NCBI RefSeq assembly: GCF_011421425.1
Contig: NZ_WPCW01000003.1
Coordinates: 62,001 to 126,000 of the forward strand
Source: Streptococcus catagoni
Lineage (GTDB): Bacteria; Bacillota; Bacilli; Lactobacillales; Streptococcaceae
Direction of reading: 5' to 3'
Length of the DNA: 64,000 nucleotides
A program made the position numbers and the translations under genes. Numbering within the stretch: the first letter of the stretch is position 1; every line of letters starts with the position of its first letter. Of the stretch, positions 34,716 through 45,248 are shown one piece after another. Under the pieces are notes generated by a model that searched no databases, was not told the DNA's origin, and saw only the letters and a list, made by a program, of their open reading frames with translations.

Positions 34716-37700
34716 TTAGGCCAAGAAAGTTAAATTTTTGGAGTCTTTCAATTTTACTGAAACGACTTTTGAAACACCAGATTCCTGCATGGTGATTCCA
34801 TAAATGCTATCAGCAGCTGCCATGGTCCCTTTTCTGTGAGTGACAACAATGAATTGACTATCCTTGTCAAAACGATTTAAGTAGTCACCAAAACGTTTGA
34901 CATTTGCTTCATCAAGGGCTGCTTCTACCTCATCCAAAATGACAAAGGGAATGGTCTTGACTCTGATAATGGCAAACAAAAGGGCCAAGGCTGATAAAGC
35001 TTTTTCGCCGCCTGACATTAAATTTAAAGATTGTATCTTCTTACCTGGTGGTTGGACAGCTATGTCAACCCCAGCTAACAAAAGATCGCCATCTGTTAAT
35101 AAGAGATCAGCTGAACCTCCACCAAACATTTGTTTAAAGGTTTCTTTAAAGCTTTCTCTGATGGCTTCAAAGGTCACCTTAAAGCGCGCTTTAACCTCAC
35201 TATCCATCTGTCCAATAGTATCTAACAATAGGTTTTTAGCCTTAGATAGGTCAGCTTTTTGATGGCTTAGAAAGGCCAATCTTTCAGCTACTTCTTCGTA
35301 CTGTTCAATAGCATCGCTATTTATTGGACCTAGGGCTTTTATACTTTTTTGGATGGTTTTCAAGTCGTTTTTAGCTAGTTGAATATTTTCCAGAGAATTT
35401 GCCATTAGTGCAGCTTCTTCAAAGGTCAGTTGGAAATCTTCTGATAAACTTCTTGCATAAGTAATCAAGAGATCAGAAAGTTGTTCTATTTCTGATTCTA
35501 ATTTCGTTTGCTTACGGATAAAGTTTTCATTTTTTTCCTGTTCAAGTAGGAGTTTACTTTCAAGTTCTTCAAGTAAGGCCTGGTTGTCTTCACTTTCAAA
35601 GCGTAGTTGAACCAGTCTTTGCTCGACTTTTTCTTTAGCTTCTCTAATTTCTCCTTGTTGTTTCTCTAAATCTGGAAGCTTACTAATATCTTCTTCTGAC
35701 AGTTGATTGTCTATGAGTTCTTGTAATTTAGCGATGTTTTGGCTAGTCTGATTAATGTCAGAGCTCAAGCGGTCGCAATTGGATTTTTCAAATCTTTTTT
35801 CACTTAATAAATCACGTTCTTTCAGTCTGAGTTGGGCCAGGTCCTCTGATAGGGAAGCCTTTTTCTCATTGATCAGCTCTTTGTTGTTTTTGATCTCATC
35901 AATTTCCTTACTTAGAGCTTCTTTTTTCAATGAAATGGTCTGTAAGTTCTTCTCTAAAGTTTCTTGTTCTTCTCGGTATAGCTGGCTTTCTTCCTCACTT
36001 TGATTCTCTTCAATAGCCTTGAGCACTTTTTCAGAATCGTTCAGACTGTCTTGTGTTAGCTGGTAATTAAAACGTGCTTTTTGTTCTTCAAATCTGGCTG
36101 TTTCGCCCTTTCTTTTGAGCGTCTCCAATTCTTCTTTGGAGCTCTTCAAATTTTCTTGAAGAGCAGCGACGCTTTTCTCTTTTTCTTTTAAGTGCTTATT
36201 TAACTTTTCAATGTCACTTGTAATTTGGTCCAATTCAGGCTTGATAAAGGTTGTGTTGTTCTGCCGGTTGGCACCCCCTGAGAAGGAACCACCTGGTCTT
36301 AGTTCAGTACCATCTAAGGTAATGATCCTTACCTTGTACTGTAATTTTTTAGCTGCCTGATTAGCATGGTCTAGACTGTCAAAGATTAAGGTTGTCGTCA
36401 GTAAATTTTTAAAAATATTGCCTAATTTTTCTTCATAGGTCACCAAGGATTCGGCCGTCCCTATAAAACCTTGACACTTTTCTGCCAGTTTTTGATGGCT
36501 GTCATTGAGTTGTCTTGCCTTAATGGTTGTCAGTGGCAAAAATGTTGCGCGCCCCTGGCGGTTTTTCTTAAGGTATTCAATAGCTCTCTTAGCTGCTGCC
36601 TCATTTTCAACAATGATATTTTGGCTGCTTGCACCTAAGGCAATTTCTAGGGCCAGTTGGTACTCTTTTTCAAAACTGAGGTGTTCACTGACAGCTCCTA
36701 GAATTCCCCCTATACCTTTGGCATTCTGAAGGACTGAACGCACTCCTGCATAGAACTGACTATGATTTTTCTGAATAGATTCTAAGCTAGCTCGTCTGGC
36801 TTCTTTGGCTTTTTTTTGATCCAAGATGTCAAAAAGTTGGCTTTGAGCCTGTTGATAGATGACTTCATCTTCTTGAATTTCTCTTTCAAGGGACTGGTAG
36901 CTCTTTAATAAGTCCTGCAACTGAGCCTCTTTAGCTTCAAGCTCAGCACTATTTTGGTCATTTTCAGCCTTTAAGTGGTCGACCTTGATTTTGATTTCTT
37001 GATATTCAAGAGCCAGGTCTTCTTTTGCCTGGCTCTCTTTTTCAATGTCTGATAGCAGAGCTGTTAGTTGGTTTGAAAGTTCTGCCTCATTTTGCATGAG
37101 ACGCACAAAATCTTCACGCAAATGTTCAATCAGTTGGTCTGGATCATCAGAGAACCGTTGCAATTCTTGCTCAGTAGCCTTTGATTTTGCACTGAGATCT
37201 ACTAGGTCCGCTTCCAGCAATTCTAGGGCAGATTTTTTCTGTTGTAGTTCTTCTTGGTAATGAGAAAGCTGGCTTTGAAGCTCAGCTATTCTCGTATCAG
37301 CTTCAAGTTTCTTTTCATTTTTTTGATTGCTTTCAAGCTTTATGAGATCAATCTGTCTTTCTAGGTTTGACAATAATTTTGTTAATTCTAACAGGTCTGC
37401 TTGCTTGTGATCAATCTCTGCAGCTATCCTTTGGCGTTTTTGTTTTAACTGTTGATTTTCTTCTTCTAACCTATCCCTAGTAGCATAGTAGTTTTTCAAA
37501 TCGGCCTCTAGGGCCTCTAGGGCTTCTGCCTTTTGACTTTGAAGATCCTTATTGTGCTTAACATCTTCTACTAGAATATCAATCTGTAATTGTTTTCTTT
37601 GGTCATCAAGAAGAAGAAATTCTTTGGCGATCTTGGCCTGTTTCTCAAGTGGTTTTACCTGGGTTTCTAATTCATAGATAATATCTTCTAGGCGATCCAA

Positions 37701-38261
37701 GTTATCTTGAGTTTGATTAAGCTTACTTTGGGTTTCTTTTTTCCGGGTCTTATATTTCAAGACTCCTGCTGCCTCTTCAAATATGGCTCTTCTTTCTTCG
37801 GGTTTGCTGTTGAAGATTTCTTCAACTCTTCCCTGAGAAATAATTGAAAAGGAATCCCGTCCTAAGCCGGTATCCAAAAAGAGTTCATGAATATCACGTA
37901 GTCTTACTTTTTTACCATCAATCAGGTAGTCGCTATCTCCATTACGGTAGATGTGTCTTTCCACTCTTATTTCTTTTTGAGCTCCCTTGATAAAACCATC
38001 TGAATTATCTAAGGTGATGGCAACTTCAGCAAAGTTTAAGGCATTACGACTTTCTGTCCCAGAAAAGATAATGTCTGGCATTTTTCCACCACGGAGGCTT
38101 TTAGCACTGGATTCTCCCAAAGCCCAACGAAGGCTCTCTGTGACATTACTTTTTCCGGACCCATTTGGCCCTACGACTGCAGTTACTCCTTTATCAAACT
38201 CAATTTTGGTTTTATCAGCAAAAGATTTAAAGCCCTGCATTTCAATTTTTTTTAAAAACAT
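34716..38261 (-). CDS. smc: Chromosome segregation ATPase SMC
   Basis: This is a full-length SMC of 1181 residues. The N-terminal head has Walker A VVGPNGSGKSNV (about 29-40). Two long coiled-coil arms (about 170-500 and 660-1000) flank the hinge (GILGAVSEHLSFEKEYQLAL onward). The C-terminal head has LMSGGEKALSALALL and ILDEVEAALDEANV. It compacts and segregates the chromosome with ScpA/ScpB, which are not in this window. It directly follows rnc. Confidence 0.98.
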   Translation of the reverse strand: MFLKKIEMQGFKSFADKTKIEFDKGVTAVVGPNGSGKSNVTESLRWALGESSAKSLRGGKMPDIIFSGTESRNALNFAEVAITLDNSDGFIKGAQKEIRVERHIYRNGDSDYLIDGKKVRLRDIHELFLDTGLGRDSFSIISQGRVEEIFNSKPEERRAIFEEAAGVLKYKTRKKETQSKLNQTQDNLDRLEDIIYELETQVKPLEKQAKIAKEFLLLDDQRKQLQIDILVEDVKHNKDLQSQKAEALEALEADLKNYYATRDRLEEENQQLKQKRQRIAAEIDHKQADLLELTKLLSNLERQIDLIKLESNQKNEKKLEADTRIAELQSQLSHYQEELQQKKSALELLEADLVDLSAKSKATEQELQRFSDDPDQLIEHLREDFVRLMQNEAELSNQLTALLSDIEKESQAKEDLALEYQEIKIKVDHLKAENDQNSAELEAKEAQLQDLLKSYQSLEREIQEDEVIYQQAQSQLFDILDQKKAKEARRASLESIQKNHSQFYAGVRSVLQNAKGIGGILGAVSEHLSFEKEYQLALEIALGASSQNIIVENEAAAKRAIEYLKKNRQGRATFLPLTTIKARQLNDSHQKLAEKCQGFIGTAESLVTYEEKLGNIFKNLLTTTLIFDSLDHANQAAKKLQYKVRIITLDGTELRPGGSFSGGANRQNNTTFIKPELDQITSDIEKLNKHLKEKEKSVAALQENLKSSKEELETLKRKGETARFEEQKARFNYQLTQDSLNDSEKVLKAIEENQSEEESQLYREEQETLEKNLQTISLKKEALSKEIDEIKNNKELINEKKASLSEDLAQLRLKERDLLSEKRFEKSNCDRLSSDINQTSQNIAKLQELIDNQLSEEDISKLPDLEKQQGEIREAKEKVEQRLVQLRFESEDNQALLEELESKLLLEQEKNENFIRKQTKLESEIEQLSDLLITYARSLSEDFQLTFEEAALMANSLENIQLAKNDLKTIQKSIKALGPINSDAIEQYEEVAERLAFLSHQKADLSKAKNLLLDTIGQMDSEVKARFKVTFEAIRESFKETFKQMFGGGSADLLLTDGDLLLAGVDIAVQPPGKKIQSLNLMSGGEKALSALALLFAIIRVKTIPFVILDEVEAALDEANVKRFGDYLNRFDKDSQFIVVTHRKGTMAAADSIYGITMQESGVSKVVSVKLKDSKNLTFLA

Positions 38262-38954
38262 TTAAACCTCGCTTAACTTTTTGAGTGCATTTTGGGCCGC
38301 CTTTTGTTCAGCTAATTTCTTTGACTTCCCTGTCCCTTTGCTAAGGATTTCTTGGTTAGCATAGACTGCAACTTCAAAACGTTTGGCGTGTGCTGGACCG
38401 CTTTCATGGATGACTTTATAGTCAATAATAATATCACCATTGGCTTGTAAGACTTCTTGCAAGCTTGTTTTATAATCTTTAACTTTTTCAAAATTGCCTT
38501 TTTCAACCTGGGAAATCATAACCTGTTTTAGGAATTGTCGCACAGCGTCAACACCTTTATCTAATAGCAAGGCACCCAAAAAGGCTTCAAAAAGGTCTCC
38601 CAAAATAGTATCCCGGTCACGACCTCCTGATTTTTCTTCACCTTTTCCTAGCTTGATATAGGTATCAAATGAGCAAAAGCGTGAGAAACCAGCCAAACTT
38701 TCTTCACGAACAATCATTGACCTTAACTTAGATAGATCACCTTCAGGTTTGTCAGGGTATTTGGCAAATAAGTATTCTGAAATAATCAACTGGAGGACAG
38801 CGTCTCCTAAAAATTCCAAGCGTTCATTATGTGAAATGTTTAGGAGGCGATGCTCATTTGCATAGGATGTATGGGTAAAGGCCGTTTCCAATAAGTTTTT
38901 ATCCGCAAATACAATGTTAAAAGACTTCTCAAGTAAAAGATCTAATTTTTCCAT
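38262..38954 (-). CDS. rnc: Ribonuclease III
   Basis: The 230-residue enzyme has the RNase III signature [15 protein letters not shown] (about 43-57), the second catalytic acid in [16 protein letters not shown], and a C-terminal double-strand RNA-binding domain ([20 protein letters not shown] onward, [14 protein letters not shown]). It processes rRNA and structured mRNA. It starts the rnc-smc-cof-cof-ftsY operon; a TATAAT -10 is visible at about 38990. Confidence 0.97.
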   Translation of the reverse strand: MEKLDLLLEKSFNIVFADKNLLETAFTHTSYANEHRLLNISHNERLEFLGDAVLQLIISEYLFAKYPDKPEGDLSKLRSMIVREESLAGFSRFCSFDTYIKLGKGEEKSGGRDRDTILGDLFEAFLGALLLDKGVDAVRQFLKQVMISQVEKGNFEKVKDYKTSLQEVLQANGDIIIDYKVIHESGPAHAKRFEVAVYANQEILSKGTGKSKKLAEQKAAQNALKKLSEV

Positions 38955-39004
38955 GGTTTCTCCTTTTCAATTCCTGTCAACAGGCCTTTTATATTATATC
39001 AAAA

Positions 39005-39040
39005 AAACAGCTAGAAGACTTGTCCTAGCTGATTTTTTAT
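39005..39040 (-). terminator. Terminator of vicRKX
   Basis: CAGCTAG (39008-39014) and CTAGCTG (39025-39031) form the stem; an A run before it becomes a seven-T tract on the minus strand. It separates vicX from rnc, which has its own promoter. Confidence 0.8.
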
Positions 39041-39054
39041 GAGAAATTCATCAC

Positions 39055-39864
39055 TTATATGTCTGAAAGTGGGCAAGCAGTATCTGGTGAGGTGTCTAAA
39101 ACCTCAAAATCTCTTCCCACTGCTAGATCTGCCATAGACAATTGGTTTTCCATTGTCATGTGGGCTAACTCTTTAATATTGTTTTCTTTACTGAGGTGAC
39201 CTAGGTAGATCTTTTTGGTTTTGTAGCCCATGCTTCTAATCATAGCACCTGCTCCATCCTCATTAGAAAGGTGTCCTTTGTCAGATAGAATCCTTTGTTT
39301 TAAGCTCCAAGGATAGGTTCCTGATCTTAATATTTCAATGTCATGATTTGATTCTATTAAGTAGGCATCTGCATTTTCAATAATACCTGACATGCGATCA
39401 CTAACATATCCTGTGTCAGTTAACATGACAAATGACTTCTTATCTTTCATAAAGCGATAGAACTGAGGATCTACGGCGTCATGGCTAACTCCAAAGCTCT
39501 CAATATCCAAGTCCCCAAAGGTCAGTGTTTTATCACGTTCAAAGATATGCTTTTGACTACTATCAATCTTGCCGATCATCTGACGTTCATCTATTATTTG
39601 CCAAGTTTTTTGATTGGCATATATATCTAAATGGTATTTCCTTGCTAGGATACCCACACCCTTAATATGATCAGAATGTTCATGAGTGATTAAGATGGCA
39701 TCCAAGTCTTCTGGTTTTCGATCTATTTCAGCTAGTAAACTGCTGATTTTCTTTCCTGTTAGCCCCGCATCAACCAATAATTTTTTCTTTGGTGTTTCAA
39801 TGTAAAAGCTATTTCCTGTTGATCCAGAAGCTAATATACTATATTTAAATCCGTCTTCGTTCAT
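39055..39864 (-). CDS. vicX: VicX/WalJ metallo-beta-lactamase-fold protein
   Basis: This 269-residue protein carries the metal-binding motif THEHSDHIKGVG (about 60-70) and VMLTDTGYVS, with a final LGHLSKENN; it belongs to the YycJ/WalJ family, thought to act as an exonuclease linked to cell division and competence. It is the third gene of vicRKX, three bases after vicK. Confidence 0.95.
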   Translation of the reverse strand: MNEDGFKYSILASGSTGNSFYIETPKKKLLVDAGLTGKKISSLLAEIDRKPEDLDAILITHEHSDHIKGVGILARKYHLDIYANQKTWQIIDERQMIGKIDSSQKHIFERDKTLTFGDLDIESFGVSHDAVDPQFYRFMKDKKSFVMLTDTGYVSDRMSGIIENADAYLIESNHDIEILRSGTYPWSLKQRILSDKGHLSNEDGAGAMIRSMGYKTKKIYLGHLSKENNIKELAHMTMENQLSMADLAVGRDFEVLDTSPDTACPLSDI

Positions 39865-39867
39865 AAA

Positions 39868-41226
39868 TTAATCTATATCGTCCTCCCATCCATCTTCGAC
39901 ATCAGTAACAACATCTCTTTCATAAGGTAAGACGATGGTGAAGGTTGAACCCTTACCATAATCACTTTTTGCCCATATAAAGCCATGATGTTGTTTAACA
40001 ATTTCTTTAGCAATGGCCAGTCCTAGGCCAGTACCACCTTGCTCTCTACTTCTGGCTTTATCAACACGGTAAAAGCGGTCAAAAATTAAAGGAAGATCTT
40101 TTTTAGGGATACCAAGTCCCTGATCCGAAATGGAAATAATTAACTGATTATCCGTTGTCTTCATTTTAACTGTGATTTTACCACCATCGGGTGAATACTT
40201 GATGGCATTGTTTAGAATGTTTTCGACCACCTGAGTCATTTTGTCATTATCAATTTCCACCCAGACTGAATTTATAGGATAATCTCTTACAATTTCATAA
40301 CTTTTACCAGATACTGTGTTCTGATTTCTTACTAGATCAAAACGGTTTAAAATCGAGGTTATAAAAACAGTGAAATTGGTCATTTCCACAGCTAAATTAG
40401 TAACCTGATTATCGATTCGAGAAAGATTTAACAAATCAGAGATCATACGCATCATCCGGTTTGTTTCATCTAAAGATACCTTAATAAAGCTTGGAGCGAT
40501 ATCTTCCTTGAGAGCTCCTTCGTCTAGGGCTTCAAGATAGGATTTAACTGAAGTTAAAGGGGTTCTCAACTCATGACTAACATTTGATACAAACAATCTA
40601 CGTTCGCGCTCTTCTTTTTCTTGTTCAGTGGTGTCGTGCAAGACCAGTACCAGACCCGAAATAAAGCCACTTTCTCTTCTGTTTAAGGCAAAGCGTAAAC
40701 GTAAGTTGATGAATTCTCCAGTTTCATCACGTCTATTTAGATTAATGATAGGTGTCTTAGAGACTAATTCACGGTAGGTGTATGGCGAGTCACTACCTAG
40801 CAGGTCTGTGATATTCATATCCAGAGCCTCTTCACGACTGATGTTTAGCTGTTTTTGTGCTGTTTCATTGATCATCATGATCTGACCGGACCTATTGGTA
40901 GCTAAAACGCCATCAGTCATATAGGCTAAGATACTGGCCAGCCTATTTTTTTCTTGGGCCAAATTTTCATGAGTTAGTCGAAAAACATCTGATAGATCAT
41001 TAAGCTGCTCAGATAACTCAATCAATTCAAAATCCGCACGTCCGCTGATATCGTCTGTATAGCGGCCATTGATGAGGTCTCTGATCTTAAAACTCATCTG
41101 TCTGATAATCTTTGCATTACGATAATCTCTAAAGGCTAGATGAATGAAATAGATCGCAACAAAAACGAGTAAGAAGAGTATTGCTAGTTCAAATAATGAT
41201 AAATTGCCAATAATATTTTTAGTCAT
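39868..41226 (-). CDS. vicK: VicK (WalK) sensor histidine kinase
   Basis: This 452-residue streptococcal WalK has a single N-terminal membrane helix (about 10-32) and no large extracellular domain, followed by HAMP, a PAS domain ([20 protein letters not shown]), the H-box [19 protein letters not shown] and ATP-binding boxes ([37 protein letters not shown]). It controls wall metabolism with VicR. It overlaps vicR by 8 bp. Confidence 0.97.
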   Translation of the reverse strand: MTKNIIGNLSLFELAILFLLVFVAIYFIHLAFRDYRNAKIIRQMSFKIRDLINGRYTDDISGRADFELIELSEQLNDLSDVFRLTHENLAQEKNRLASILAYMTDGVLATNRSGQIMMINETAQKQLNISREEALDMNITDLLGSDSPYTYRELVSKTPIINLNRRDETGEFINLRLRFALNRRESGFISGLVLVLHDTTEQEKEERERRLFVSNVSHELRTPLTSVKSYLEALDEGALKEDIAPSFIKVSLDETNRMMRMISDLLNLSRIDNQVTNLAVEMTNFTVFITSILNRFDLVRNQNTVSGKSYEIVRDYPINSVWVEIDNDKMTQVVENILNNAIKYSPDGGKITVKMKTTDNQLIISISDQGLGIPKKDLPLIFDRFYRVDKARSREQGGTGLGLAIAKEIVKQHHGFIWAKSDYGKGSTFTIVLPYERDVVTDVEDGWEDDID

Positions 41227-41929
41227 GTGATTTCATATAGTAACCAACTCCACGCCTTGTTAAGATATACTCAGGACGGCTTGGTGTGTCTTCAATTTTT
41301 TCTCTTAGTCTGCGAACAGTCACATCCACAGTCCTAACATCTCCAAAGTAATCATATCCCCAAACAGTTTCTAGCAGGTGTTCACGGGTCATAACTTGTC
41401 CAATATGATTTGCCAAATGGTGGAGTAACTCAAATTCACGGTGAGTCAACTCAACTTCCTTGCCATGTTTCTTAGCTAAAAAAGCTTCTGGTAAAATTTG
41501 TAAGTCACCAATTATAATTTCTTGACTACCAGAAGTTGCATTTTCTTCAGCTACTGCTGTTTCGATGGTTTCTGTACGTCGTAAGTGAGCCTTAACCCGC
41601 GCTAGCAATTCACGATTTGAAAAGGGCTTTGTCACATAGTCATCGGCACCAATCTCTAGACCAATGACCTTGTCAAATTCACTGTCCTTAGCTGAAAGCA
41701 TAATAATGGGAATATGGCTTGTTTTACGGATTTCCTTAGCCACTTCCAAGCCATCTAGTTCAGGTAGCATTAAATCTAAAATGACTAAGTCTGGCTTTTC
41801 TTCTTCGTATAAGTTTACTGCCTCACGACCATCAAAAGCTGTAACGATATCATAACCTTCTTTAGTAAGATTAAATTTGATGATATCTGAAATGGGCTTT
41901 TCATCATCCACAATAAGAATTTTTTTCAT
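41219..41929 (-). CDS. vicR: VicR (WalR) response regulator
   Basis: This 236-residue OmpR-family regulator has a receiver domain ([14 protein letters not shown], phosphoacceptor Asp in [13 protein letters not shown], Lys in [11 protein letters not shown]) and a winged helix ending [15 protein letters not shown]. It is the essential cell-wall response regulator of streptococci. First gene of vicRKX. Confidence 0.97.
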   Translation of the reverse strand: MKKILIVDDEKPISDIIKFNLTKEGYDIVTAFDGREAVNLYEEEKPDLVILDLMLPELDGLEVAKEIRKTSHIPIIMLSAKDSEFDKVIGLEIGADDYVTKPFSNRELLARVKAHLRRTETIETAVAEENATSGSQEIIIGDLQILPEAFLAKKHGKEVELTHREFELLHHLANHIGQVMTREHLLETVWGYDYFGDVRTVDVTVRRLREKIEDTPSRPEYILTRRGVGYYMKSHD

Positions 41930-42017
41930 TTTTAATACTCCTAAATTTATTGTCTTTTATTTAGCACCACCCGCTTGCAAATAGTCTAGGGTGTTCAAAC
42001 TTATTGATCTTCCTATG

Positions 42018-42047
42018 ATTATACCAAAATTTGCTCATAATTGACAA
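42018..42047 (-). promoter_or_regulatory. Promoter of vicRKX
   Basis: On the minus strand TTGTCA (over 42047-42042) and TATAAT (over 42023-42018) are separated by 18 bases, about 90 bases before the vicR start. Confidence 0.65.
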
Positions 42048-42100
42048 TTGTAGCTATAAAAGAGGACTTTTCCATCATCTCTCTAAAAATTCTGAAAATA

Positions 42101-42129
42101 TTGACAAAACAGGTTGTTTATGATAAAAT
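42101..42129 (+). promoter_or_regulatory. Promoter of the amino-acid ABC transporter operon
   Basis: TTGACA at 42101-42106 and TAAAAT at 42124-42129 are separated by 17 bases, a near-consensus sigma-A promoter, 57 bases before the start codon. Confidence 0.75.
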
Positions 42130-42186
42130 AAATCATCCGTTTTCTGTGTCAGAAAACCTAACATAATACTGAAAGAGGAGAACGCT

Positions 42187-42966
42187 TTGGCCCTAATAGA
42201 ATTTAAAAATGTTGAAAAATACTATGGTGATTACCACGCTCTAAAAAATATTAATTTATCCATTGAAAACGGTCAGGTTGTTGTTCTCTTAGGTCCATCT
42301 GGATCAGGAAAATCTACATTAATCAGAACTATCAATGCTCTTGAAAAAATTGAAACAGGCAGTCTGAAAGTCAACGGTAAGGAGATTGTTAATTCTTCTT
42401 CTAAGGCTCTTGTTGCCCTTCGTAAGGAAGTTGGCATGGTCTTCCAGCACTTTAACCTATACCCACACAAAACGGTGTTAGAAAACATTACTCTGGCCCC
42501 TATAAAAGTACTGGGACTTTCTAAAAGTGAAGCCGAAGAAATTGCTGAGAAGTACCTAACCTTTGTTAACATGTGGGACAGGAAGGATTCCTATCCTTCT
42601 ATGCTTTCAGGTGGACAAAAGCAAAGAATAGCTATTGCCCGAGGTCTAGCAATGAGCCCGGAAATTTTGCTTTTTGATGAGCCAACTTCTGCTCTTGACC
42701 CTGAGACCATTGGGGATGTTTTAGCTGTCATGCAAAACCTTGCTTCTCAAGGAACCAACATGGTTGTTGTAACCCACGAAATGGGCTTTGCCAGAGAGGT
42801 GGCAGACCGGATTATCTTTATGGCTGAAGGGGAAGTCCTAGAAGACACAACAGACGTTGCAGGATTTTTTGATCATCCAAAAGACCCACGCGCTCAGCAA
42901 TTCTTAAGTAAGATTATTAATCATACCAGTGAAAAAGTCCAAGCTAAGAAAAAAGTTAGATCTTAA
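42187..42966 (+). CDS. glnQ: Polar amino-acid ABC transporter ATP-binding protein (GlnQ-like)
   Basis: The start is TTG at 42187, seven bases after GAGGAG. The 259-residue protein has Walker A GPSGSGKST (about 36-44), the Q-loop FQHFNLYPHKT, the signature LSGGQKQRIAIARGLA and Walker [14 protein letters not shown]. It forms one operon with the binding protein and two permeases. The substrate is probably glutamine, glutamate or aspartate. The locus beside vicRKX is conserved in streptococci. Confidence 0.93.
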   Translation: MALIEFKNVEKYYGDYHALKNINLSIENGQVVVLLGPSGSGKSTLIRTINALEKIETGSLKVNGKEIVNSSSKALVALRKEVGMVFQHFNLYPHKTVLENITLAPIKVLGLSKSEAEEIAEKYLTFVNMWDRKDSYPSMLSGGQKQRIAIARGLAMSPEILLFDEPTSALDPETIGDVLAVMQNLASQGTNMVVVTHEMGFAREVADRIIFMAEGEVLEDTTDVAGFFDHPKDPRAQQFLSKIINHTSEKVQAKKKVRS

Positions 42967-42982
42967 GAGTGGGGGCTGTGAT

Positions 42983-43810
42983 ATGAAAAGACTACAAAAA
43001 CTAATCATTCTATGTCTACTCACCCTTTTCTCCCTGGCAAGCTGGAACCTGGTCAGAGCTGAGGAAAATCCTTTACTTTCTAGTCCAGCCATCAAAAAAA
43101 TTAAAAAGTCTGGTCTTTTAAGAGTGGGCGTCAAACAGGACGTTCCTAATTTTGGCTATTATAGCGCTGATAGCGGCAAATATGAAGGCATGGAAATTGA
43201 CATTGCCAAGAAAATAGCAAAGTCACTAGGTGTTAAAGCCGATTTTACTGCTGTAACTGCTCAAACTCGGGAAGCCTTACTGGACAACGGTCAATTAGAC
43301 ATCATTATTGCTACTTACACCATCACACCAGAAAGACAGGCAAGTTATTCTTTTTCTAAGCCTTACTATCTTGATGAAGTTGGTTTCCTTGTCAATAAAG
43401 ATAGCAAGATCTCTACCATTAAAGATTTGAACCATCAAACCATTGGGGTGGCTCAGGGGTCAACGACAAAGGCAGCTATTGAAGAATATGGCAAAGCTCA
43501 TAAGCTTGATTTTAAATTTGTGCAACTGGGTTCCTACCCAGAGTTAGCTATTTCGCTTTATGCTAAGCGTATTGATGCTTTCTCCGTAGACAAGTCTATT
43601 TTAACTGGTTATACCAGCCGAAAAACTAAGATTTTATCAGGCGGTTTTAACCAACAATCTTATGGTATTGCTAGCACAAAAGCTAATAAAGACCTGACAC
43701 GTTATATCAATGGACTGGTGACAAAATGGTCTAAGAATGGCAGTCTCAAAAAGATCTATGACAAGTTTAACCTCAAACCAGCACAATCTAAAACTAAGAA
43801 AGGAGCTTAA
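42983..43810 (+). CDS. Amino-acid ABC transporter substrate-binding protein
   Basis: The start is the ATG at 42983 (GGGGGCTGTGAT upstream), giving 275 residues. The signal peptide MKRLQKLIILCLLTLFSLAS ends near VRAEE without a lipobox Cys, so the protein is likely type-I processed or kept by its signal, unlike most Gram-positive binding lipoproteins. SBP family 3 features: GLLRVGVKQDVPNFGYYSAD, YEGMEIDIAKKIAKSLG and TYTITPERQASYSFSKPYY. It is two bases from the first permease gene. Confidence 0.9.
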   Translation: MKRLQKLIILCLLTLFSLASWNLVRAEENPLLSSPAIKKIKKSGLLRVGVKQDVPNFGYYSADSGKYEGMEIDIAKKIAKSLGVKADFTAVTAQTREALLDNGQLDIIIATYTITPERQASYSFSKPYYLDEVGFLVNKDSKISTIKDLNHQTIGVAQGSTTKAAIEEYGKAHKLDFKFVQLGSYPELAISLYAKRIDAFSVDKSILTGYTSRKTKILSGGFNQQSYGIASTKANKDLTRYINGLVTKWSKNGSLKKIYDKFNLKPAQSKTKKGA

Positions 43811-43812
43811 CC

Positions 43813-44514
43813 ATGAATTTTTTAGCAACTACTAGCCCCTTTGCACTGTCAAGATGGAAAGCTTTCTTTGCTGCTAGTCCGATTTTCCTTGAATCTTTCC
43901 TCTATACTTTGGCTATCTCTATCTGTGCACTGATTCTAGCCTTATTACTTGGGCTTGTTTTTGGTGCCATGTCGACAGCAAAGAGATCCTTTTTAAATAA
44001 AATAGCTCGTATTTACGTTGAAATTTACCAAAATACACCTCTTTTGGTTCAATTTGTTTTTGTTTATTATGGCCTGGCCATTATGTCTAACGGTCATATC
44101 ATGATTTCAACCTTTTTAACAGCTGTCTTATGCGTTGGGGTCTACCACGGTGCCTATATTGCTGAGGTGATTAGGTCAGGTATTGAAGCTGTTCCCAAGG
44201 GACAAATTGAGGCAGCTCTTTCACAGGGCTTCTCCTATGAGCAAACCATGAGTTTAATTATTCTACCTCAGGCAGTCAGAACTATCTTACCACCTATGAC
44301 TAACCAAGTGGTCAATCTGATCAAGAACACGTCAATTGTTGCCATTATCTCAGGAGCAGATATTATGTTTACTGCTAAGGCCTGGGCTTATGACACCACC
44401 AACTATGTTCCAGCCTTTGCAGGGGCAGCCATTTTATACTTCATCATGTGTTATCCCTTGGCCAACTGGGCTAGGCGCAAAGAAGAAGCTAACAAAAAGA
44501 CTTATTCTGTATAA
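43813..44514 (+). CDS. Amino-acid ABC transporter permease
   Basis: This 233-residue HisM/GlnP-type permease has about five membrane helices and the EAA loop EVIRSGIEAVPKGQIEAALSQG. It begins two bases after the binding-protein gene. It likely forms a heterodimer with the next permease. Confidence 0.92.
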   Translation: MNFLATTSPFALSRWKAFFAASPIFLESFLYTLAISICALILALLLGLVFGAMSTAKRSFLNKIARIYVEIYQNTPLLVQFVFVYYGLAIMSNGHIMISTFLTAVLCVGVYHGAYIAEVIRSGIEAVPKGQIEAALSQGFSYEQTMSLIILPQAVRTILPPMTNQVVNLIKNTSIVAIISGADIMFTAKAWAYDTTNYVPAFAGAAILYFIMCYPLANWARRKEEANKKTYSV

Positions 44515-44528
44515 AGGGAGGAAAGATC

Positions 44529-45176
44529 ATGTCACAATTATTTACTGCTGCTAACCTTTCTTTTGTTTTACAAGGTCTAGCCTTAACACTTTATATTTCT
44601 CTGGTATCTATCATACTATCAACAATCATCGGTACCTTTCTTGCTATCATGCGTAATGGTAAGCACTGGCTTTTAAAAATTCTGGCTAGTATTTATATTG
44701 AATTTGTCAGAAATGTGCCCAACTTGCTATGGATATTTATTATCTTTTTAGTTTTCCAGATGAAATCAACTCCTGCTGGTATTACTGCATTTACCGTCTT
44801 TACTTCAGCTGCTTTGGCAGAGATTATCCGTGGGGGCTTAAATGGGGTTGACCACGGCCAAACCGAAGCTGGACTAGCTCAGGGAATGTCAGCTACTCAG
44901 GTATTCTTGTTAATTGTTTTTCCGCAGGCTATCCGAAAAATGTTGCCAGCTATTATTTCACAATTTGTAACAGTTATTAAGGATACTTCCCTTCTGTATT
45001 CTGTCATTGCTATTCAGGAATTATTTGGTAAGAGCCAGATTTTAATGGGGAAATACTTTCAAGCCGACCAGGTTTTTGCTCTCTACGCATTTATCACGGT
45101 CATATACTTTGTAATTAATTTTTTAATTTCAAGTTTTTCACGGTCTTTAGCTAAGAAATGGTCACAGGCTAACTAA
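44529..45176 (+). CDS. Amino-acid ABC transporter permease, second subunit
   Basis: The 215-residue protein has the same permease fold and EAA loop EIIRGGLNGVDHGQTEAGLAQG. It has its own AGGGAGGAAAG site 14 bases after the previous stop. Last gene of the four-gene operon; two hairpins follow. Confidence 0.92.
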   Translation: MSQLFTAANLSFVLQGLALTLYISLVSIILSTIIGTFLAIMRNGKHWLLKILASIYIEFVRNVPNLLWIFIIFLVFQMKSTPAGITAFTVFTSAALAEIIRGGLNGVDHGQTEAGLAQGMSATQVFLLIVFPQAIRKMLPAIISQFVTVIKDTSLLYSVIAIQELFGKSQILMGKYFQADQVFALYAFITVIYFVINFLISSFSRSLAKKWSQAN

Positions 45177-45179
45177 AAA

Positions 45180-45243
45180 AACTGTTGTTAAAAACAACAG
45201 TTCACATCAAATGCAAACTATCTTATTGGTTAGTTTGTTTTTT
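45180..45243 (+). terminator. Tandem terminator hairpins after the ABC operon
   Basis: AACTGTTGTT/AACAACAGTT forms the first stem (45180-45202). CAAACTA/TAGTTTG followed by a T run (about 45214-45243) forms the second, the stronger terminator; it also lies at the 3' end of the convergent gene. Confidence 0.75.
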
Positions 45244-45248
45244 TATGT

